A DNA stretch of 7,055 bases from Actinomycetes bacterium. GTDB lineage: Bacteria; Actinomycetota; Acidimicrobiia; Acidimicrobiales; RAAP-2. The notes under the pieces are model-generated. The model worked only from the letters and a program-made list of their open reading frames with translations. It searched no databases and was not told where the DNA came from. A program made the translations under genes and the position numbers. The DNA lies in NCBI GenBank assembly GCA_021850345.1, contig JAJZMN010000069.1, forward strand, positions 1 to 7,055, read 5' to 3'. Below, piece after piece: positions 4,092 to 7,055 of the stretch; the first letter of the stretch is position 1, and each line of letters opens with the position of its first letter.

Positions 4092-5195
4092 ATGGCTCGG
4101 GATGACCTTTCCACGGCAGGCCGCGCCCCATCGTCGGTCCGGGAAGACCGCCAGTTCGCGGAGCGGGTCTGGCGGGCGGCGCGCGTGGACTTGCGAGCTG
4201 GTCCGCCGCCGTCGACCGTGCGATTGGTGCTTGCCACGCTGGCCTCGGTGCTCCTGTCGCTCGCTCTCGACGCACTCGCCGTGCACGTCGCGACGACGGA
4301 GTTCCCGTCCACGCGGCACTTCTCCCACTTCCGGGCTGCCGACTACGGCACGCTGACCGTGGTGGGCGTGCTCCTTGCGTCCGGCGGGTGGGCGTTGCTC
4401 GTCCGGCTGAGCTCTGCAGCCCACTGGCTGTACTTCAGGCTTGCCGTCGTCTCCATGCTGGCGCTGTGGGTCCCCGACGCGGTGCTGTTCGCGCTCGGAG
4501 AGACCGCCCCGGGCGTCTTCACCCTCATGGTGATGCACCTCCTCGTCGCGCTCGTCACCTACAACCTGCTCGTCCGCCTCGCGCCAGCCGGCCGCGCTCC
4601 CGCGCCGGTGGACGGAGTCGATCCCACGCGTTCGCCGGCCTGGCTGCCCGAGCGTCTGGTCCGACGGGTATGGAGCACGATGGCGCTGCTGGTCGGGCTC
4701 GAACTGGTGCTGGGTGTCGCGGTGATCGTTTCGGTCCCATTCCGGCGGCCCGCCGCGGTCCTCCCTGCACGCGGTATCTGGGTCTATGCCGCCCACGGGG
4801 CCGTCGGCATCGCGCTCGGCGTGGGCGCGCTGGCCGTCCTCCTGCTCTCCACTGCGGCCGGCCGGATCGGGCGCATCGGCGCGGTGATGGGCGCGATCGG
4901 CGTTCTCATCGGTGTGGCTGGAGGGGTCTTCGCCACCTTCCAGCAGACGCGCCTGCTCGGGATGGGCGTGATGCTCGTCGGTGTCGTTCTCGCCGGCGTG
5001 GGCTACCTCGCTCCGTCTCTCGAGGCCATGGGGAAGGCGGAGGCAGCAAGGGCCGAAGCGGCGCGCGCCGCGCTCGCCGGTGGTGCGGTGCAGGCAGGGG
5101 CGGTGCAGGGAGGGGCGGGTTACCCGGTCAGTGGATCGCCCGCGGGTGACGGCGTCTCCACCAACGGTCACGGCACGGCGCCGTCCGGGGGCTGA
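4092..5195 (+). CDS. Unknown eight-helix membrane protein, apparently two four-helix modules
   Basis: The 367-aa product starts with a charged 40-residue cytoplasmic-type segment and then has about eight hydrophobic helices, near 41-65, 84-106, 115-137, 141-162, 192-215, 228-254, 260-281 and 287-308. Helices 1-4 recall the four-helix DUF6069-like proteins of actinobacteria (DYGTLTVVGVLLASGGWALL, then a VPDA segment and MHLLVAL); this is a weak resemblance from memory. Helices 5-8 form a second module (YAAHGAVGIALG, RIGRIGAVMGAIG, LGMGVMLVGVVLAG) separated by a polar linker at about 165-190. The tail from 312 on holds AEAAR twice, then AVQAG-AVQGG and a Gly/Ser-rich end. No catalytic motif is seen. 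ATG 4092 has GAGGG only one base upstream, so its initiation may be weak or leaderless; ATG 4023 would overlap the neighbour's control region and adds a poor N-terminus. It is divergent from the methyltransferase. Confidence 0.8.
   Translation: MARDDLSTAGRAPSSVREDRQFAERVWRAARVDLRAGPPPSTVRLVLATLASVLLSLALDALAVHVATTEFPSTRHFSHFRAADYGTLTVVGVLLASGGWALLVRLSSAAHWLYFRLAVVSMLALWVPDAVLFALGETAPGVFTLMVMHLLVALVTYNLLVRLAPAGRAPAPVDGVDPTRSPAWLPERLVRRVWSTMALLVGLELVLGVAVIVSVPFRRPAAVLPARGIWVYAAHGAVGIALGVGALAVLLLSTAAGRIGRIGAVMGAIGVLIGVAGGVFATFQQTRLLGMGVMLVGVVLAGVGYLAPSLEAMGKAEAARAEAARAALAGGAVQAGAVQGGAGYPVSGSPAGDGVSTNGHGTAPSGG
5085..5114 (+). repeat. 15-bp in-frame tandem repeat in the tail of the membrane protein
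   Basis: GCGGTGCAGGCAGGG (5085-5099) is followed by GCGGTGCAGGGAGGG (5100-5114), identical at 14 of 15 positions. It encodes the five-residue units AVQAG and AVQGG. The unit length is a multiple of three, so copy changes would keep the frame. Confidence 0.85.
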
Positions 5196-5504
5196 CGAGG
5201 GCAAGGGAGACGCCGGCAGGCGACCTGGATCGTTCGCTGCATGGATCCCATGCCGCAGCGGGTGGTAGGCGCGAAGAGGCCCGGCCGTTCTCCCGGGGGG
5301 CTCTGACGCCCGACTTCAACGGCCTGCCGGACGGCAAACCGTCCAACGAACGTCCGAACGGGCATCTTTGTGAGGCGCACCGCCGAGCGCCGATTGACCA
5401 CGCAGCCCGTGACGGCGGGGATGCTTGCTTGCGTGAGCGCCTGCTGGCAAATTGTGGGTGCGCGGTCATCGCTTCAGGCAGCTTCGTGACGGGGGGTAAG
5501 GCCA
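5196..5504 (+). other. 309-bp non-coding region before the APC permease, rich in hairpins
   Basis: I see no credible gene here on either strand. Besides the hairpin at 5236-5259 there is GGCCGTT (5283-5289) paired with AACGGCC (5318-5324), enclosing GGGC (5298-5301) and GCCC (5308-5311), then a perfect GGACGG-CAAA-CCGTCC hairpin (5329-5344). CGAACG is repeated at 5347-5352 and 5355-5360. The only AT-rich spot is around 5448-5455; a pairing of TTGCTT (5425-5430) with CAAATT (5448-5453) at 17-bp spacing is a very weak promoter candidate. TTGACC (5394-5399) resembles a -35 box but has no matching -10. The region could hold the 3' end of the previous transcript and a 5' leader of the permease; I could not match it to a known RNA family. 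Confidence 0.5.
5236..5259 (+). terminator. Hairpin after the eight-helix membrane protein gene
   Basis: GCTG-CATGG (5236-5244) pairs with CCATG-CCG-CAGC (5248-5259), with an ATC loop and a CCG bulge. It begins 40 bases after the TGA at 5193-5195. There is no T-run, so a terminator role is inferred from position only. Confidence 0.35.
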
Positions 5505-7055
5505 ATGGCAGTCGTGGAGCCGGTGCAAGAGCGCCCTGCGAGTACGCAGGGCGCTACGGGCGGGATCGCCAGTTACGAGGCGACGGACCTGAAACTCAAG
5601 AAGACGATGGGGCTCACGCAGCTGACGGCCCTGTCGCTCGGAGCGATCATCGGCTCCGGCTGGCTGTTCGCGGTGCTGGGCGCCGATTCCATCGCAGGGC
5701 CCGCGGCGATGTTCTCGTGGCTCGTCGGCGGCGTCTGCGTCCTCTTCATCGCCTTCACCTACATGGAGATCTCGAGCATGCTGCCCCGCACCGGGGCGTT
5801 GTCGAGGTACCCGCAGCTCACCCATGGCGGCTACACGGGCATGCTGCTCGGCTGGGCGTACCTGCTCTCCGCGGTGACCGTGCCGACGATCGAGGCCGAG
5901 GCTTCGGTCACCTACCTCTCCAACAAGTTCCCGGACCTCGGGCTGATCCCACCCCACAGCACGATCCTGTCGTGGCCGAAGGGCATCATGCTCGGCTACG
6001 GCTTCATGCTCCTCTTCTTCGTCCTGAACTTCGTGGGCATTCGGCTTCTCTCCGAAGTGAACCGCTGGGTCGTCCTGTGGAAGCTCGTCATTCCCACGCT
6101 CACCTTCATCTTCGTGTTCTTCGCCTTCCGCGGCCAGAACTACAGCTCAGCGGTCGGCGGGCTCACCCCGTTGGGAACGTCGCCCATCTTCCAAGCCGTG
6201 GCGACGAGCGGCATCGTCTTCAGCTACCTCGGGTTCCGCCAGGCGCTCGAGTACGCGGGCGAGGCGCGCAACCCTCAGCGCGACGTGCCCAGGGCGACGA
6301 TCATCTCCGTCGGCATCGGGATCGCCCTTTACACGCTGCTCCAGGTCGCCTTCACCGGAGCGATCCGCTGGGGGAGCCTCGGCGTGAAGCTCGGCAACTG
6401 GTCCGCCCTCGGCACGAGCAAGTGGGCGACGGGCCCCTTCTACAGCGAGCTCCACGCGGCGGGCCTCGGCTTCCTCGCTGCTTTCGCCGCGCTGCTCATC
6501 TGGGACGCGGTCATTTCTCCTGCAGGTACCGGCTACGTGTACCTCGGCACGGCGACGCGGACCTTCTACGGCATGTCTGTACAGCGTCTGCTCCCGCCGG
6601 GGCTGCGGGTGATCAATCGCTTCTCGATCCCATGGGGCGCGCTGATCGCATCGGTGCTCGTCGGCGGCCTCTTCTTCGTGCGGCAGCCGAGCTGGTACAA
6701 CCTCGTCGGGTTCATCAGCTCGACCACGGTGCTCACGTACATCATGGGCGGCGCCGGGCTGATGGCGCTCCGCCGGCTGGCGCCCACCTGGAGGCGGCCG
6801 GTGCGGCTTCCCTACCCCTGGCTGCTGAGCGCCCTCGGCTTCATTGCCGCGACCGAAATCGTGTATTGGAGCGGCTTCTCGGTCCTCGTAGAGGTGATGA
6901 CCTTCGTCTTCATCTCGATCGCCATCTACCTCATGTACTACGCACCGGCGAAGGGGTTCATGTCCTCCAACCAGGGCCTCACGCTCGGGCTCGTGTTCCT
7001 CGCCGCCTGGGTGTGGATCGCGGCCAAGGGTGGTTGGGTGCTGCGCAGCGCGACG
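5505..7055 (+). CDS. APC-superfamily amino-acid permease (3' end outside the window)
   Basis: The frame from ATG 5505 stays open for 517 codons to the window edge, so the stop is not seen. After a short polar N-terminus, MGLTQLTALSLGAIIGSGWLFA (35-56) carries the Gly-rich, unwound helix-1 motif GAIIGSGW of amino-acid/polyamine/organocation transporters. Next come EISSMLPRTGALSRYPQLTHG (88-108) in the helix-3 region and FSYLGFRQALEYAGEARNPQRDVPRA (239-264), the characteristic helix-6 and NPxRDxPRA signature. Around twelve helices are visible, the last near 491-507. It should import amino acids or related cations across the cytoplasmic membrane by proton or sodium symport, or exchange; the substrate is not readable. 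Gly-rich GGGGGG (5491-5496, eight bases before ATG) and AAGG (5498-5501) are possible ribosome-binding sites. It is transcribed from its own leader region. Confidence 0.93.
   Translation, partial: MAVVEPVQERPASTQGATGGIASYEATDLKLKKTMGLTQLTALSLGAIIGSGWLFAVLGADSIAGPAAMFSWLVGGVCVLFIAFTYMEISSMLPRTGALSRYPQLTHGGYTGMLLGWAYLLSAVTVPTIEAEASVTYLSNKFPDLGLIPPHSTILSWPKGIMLGYGFMLLFFVLNFVGIRLLSEVNRWVVLWKLVIPTLTFIFVFFAFRGQNYSSAVGGLTPLGTSPIFQAVATSGIVFSYLGFRQALEYAGEARNPQRDVPRATIISVGIGIALYTLLQVAFTGAIRWGSLGVKLGNWSALGTSKWATGPFYSELHAAGLGFLAAFAALLIWDAVISPAGTGYVYLGTATRTFYGMSVQRLLPPGLRVINRFSIPWGALIASVLVGGLFFVRQPSWYNLVGFISSTTVLTYIMGGAGLMALRRLAPTWRRPVRLPYPWLLSALGFIAATEIVYWSGFSVLVEVMTFVFISIAIYLMYYAPAKGFMSSNQGLTLGLVFLAAWVWIAAKGGWVLRSAT

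Noticed and set aside
2865..5204. 779-codon open frame on the minus strand
   Set aside because: It crosses the methyltransferase and nitroreductase in another frame and lies antisense to the membrane protein gene. Its product is Arg/His/Asp/Pro-rich low-complexity sequence, the usual mirror of GC-rich coding DNA.
5128..5505. 125-codon minus-strand frame in the gap before the permease
   Set aside because: Arg/Ser/Pro-rich product with no domain and no clear ribosome-binding site; it partly overlaps the membrane protein gene antisense.

Overview
The window is GC-rich and has strong G/C preference at third codon positions. It carries a TIGR03086/mycothiol-dependent-isomerase-like DinB-fold protein, an actinobacterial-looking 100-residue orphan and a nitroreductase with a possible leaderless start. 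Together these point to a high-GC actinobacterium; the exact class cannot be told from this sequence. No tRNA, rRNA, CRISPR array, insertion sequence or phage gene was seen. The region reads as ordinary chromosome made of short, mostly monocistronic units.

Layout from left to right. (1) 1-92: 3' end of an unidentified plus-strand gene, followed at once by a perfect 8-bp hairpin. (2) 297-887 (+): a metal-binding DinB/mycothiol-dependent isomerase-like protein, convergent with (3) 970-1272 (-), a 100-aa conserved-type hypothetical protein with a CxxC. (4) 1273-1482: divergent control region; its right half folds into two strong hairpins and offers two alternative partners for one TCCCGG segment. 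It leads into (5) 1483-1566, a 27-codon leader ORF whose stop overlaps the start (ATGA) of (6) 1563-2564, a ten-helix Na+/Ca2+-exchanger (CaCA) family antiporter with altered ligands in its second alpha repeat. (7) 2565-2649: short gap between converging genes with a 10-bp-period repeat. (8) 2650-3243 (-): nitroreductase. (9) 3285-3386: about six 17-bp tandem repeats that run into the 3' end of (10) 3362-4003 (-), a class I SAM methyltransferase. (11) 4004-4091: divergent promoter region with a 13-bp tandem duplication and an inverted repeat. (12) 4092-5195 (+): an eight-helix membrane protein that looks like two four-helix modules joined, with an Ala/Gly-rich tail. (13) 5196-5504: 309-bp hairpin-rich non-coding region. 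(14) 5505-7055 (+): APC-superfamily amino-acid permease, cut by the window edge.

The genes do not form an obvious pathway. Three are membrane proteins (ion antiporter, unknown eight-helix protein, amino-acid permease) and three are small soluble enzymes or enzyme-like proteins. The most interesting element is the leader of the CaCA antiporter: alternative pairing around a Shine-Dalgarno, a short translated leader ORF and an ATGA overlap together look like a cis-acting RNA control device. A second theme is the density of short tandem duplications (10, 10, 17, 13 and 15 bp), several of which touch ribosome-binding sites or gene ends.
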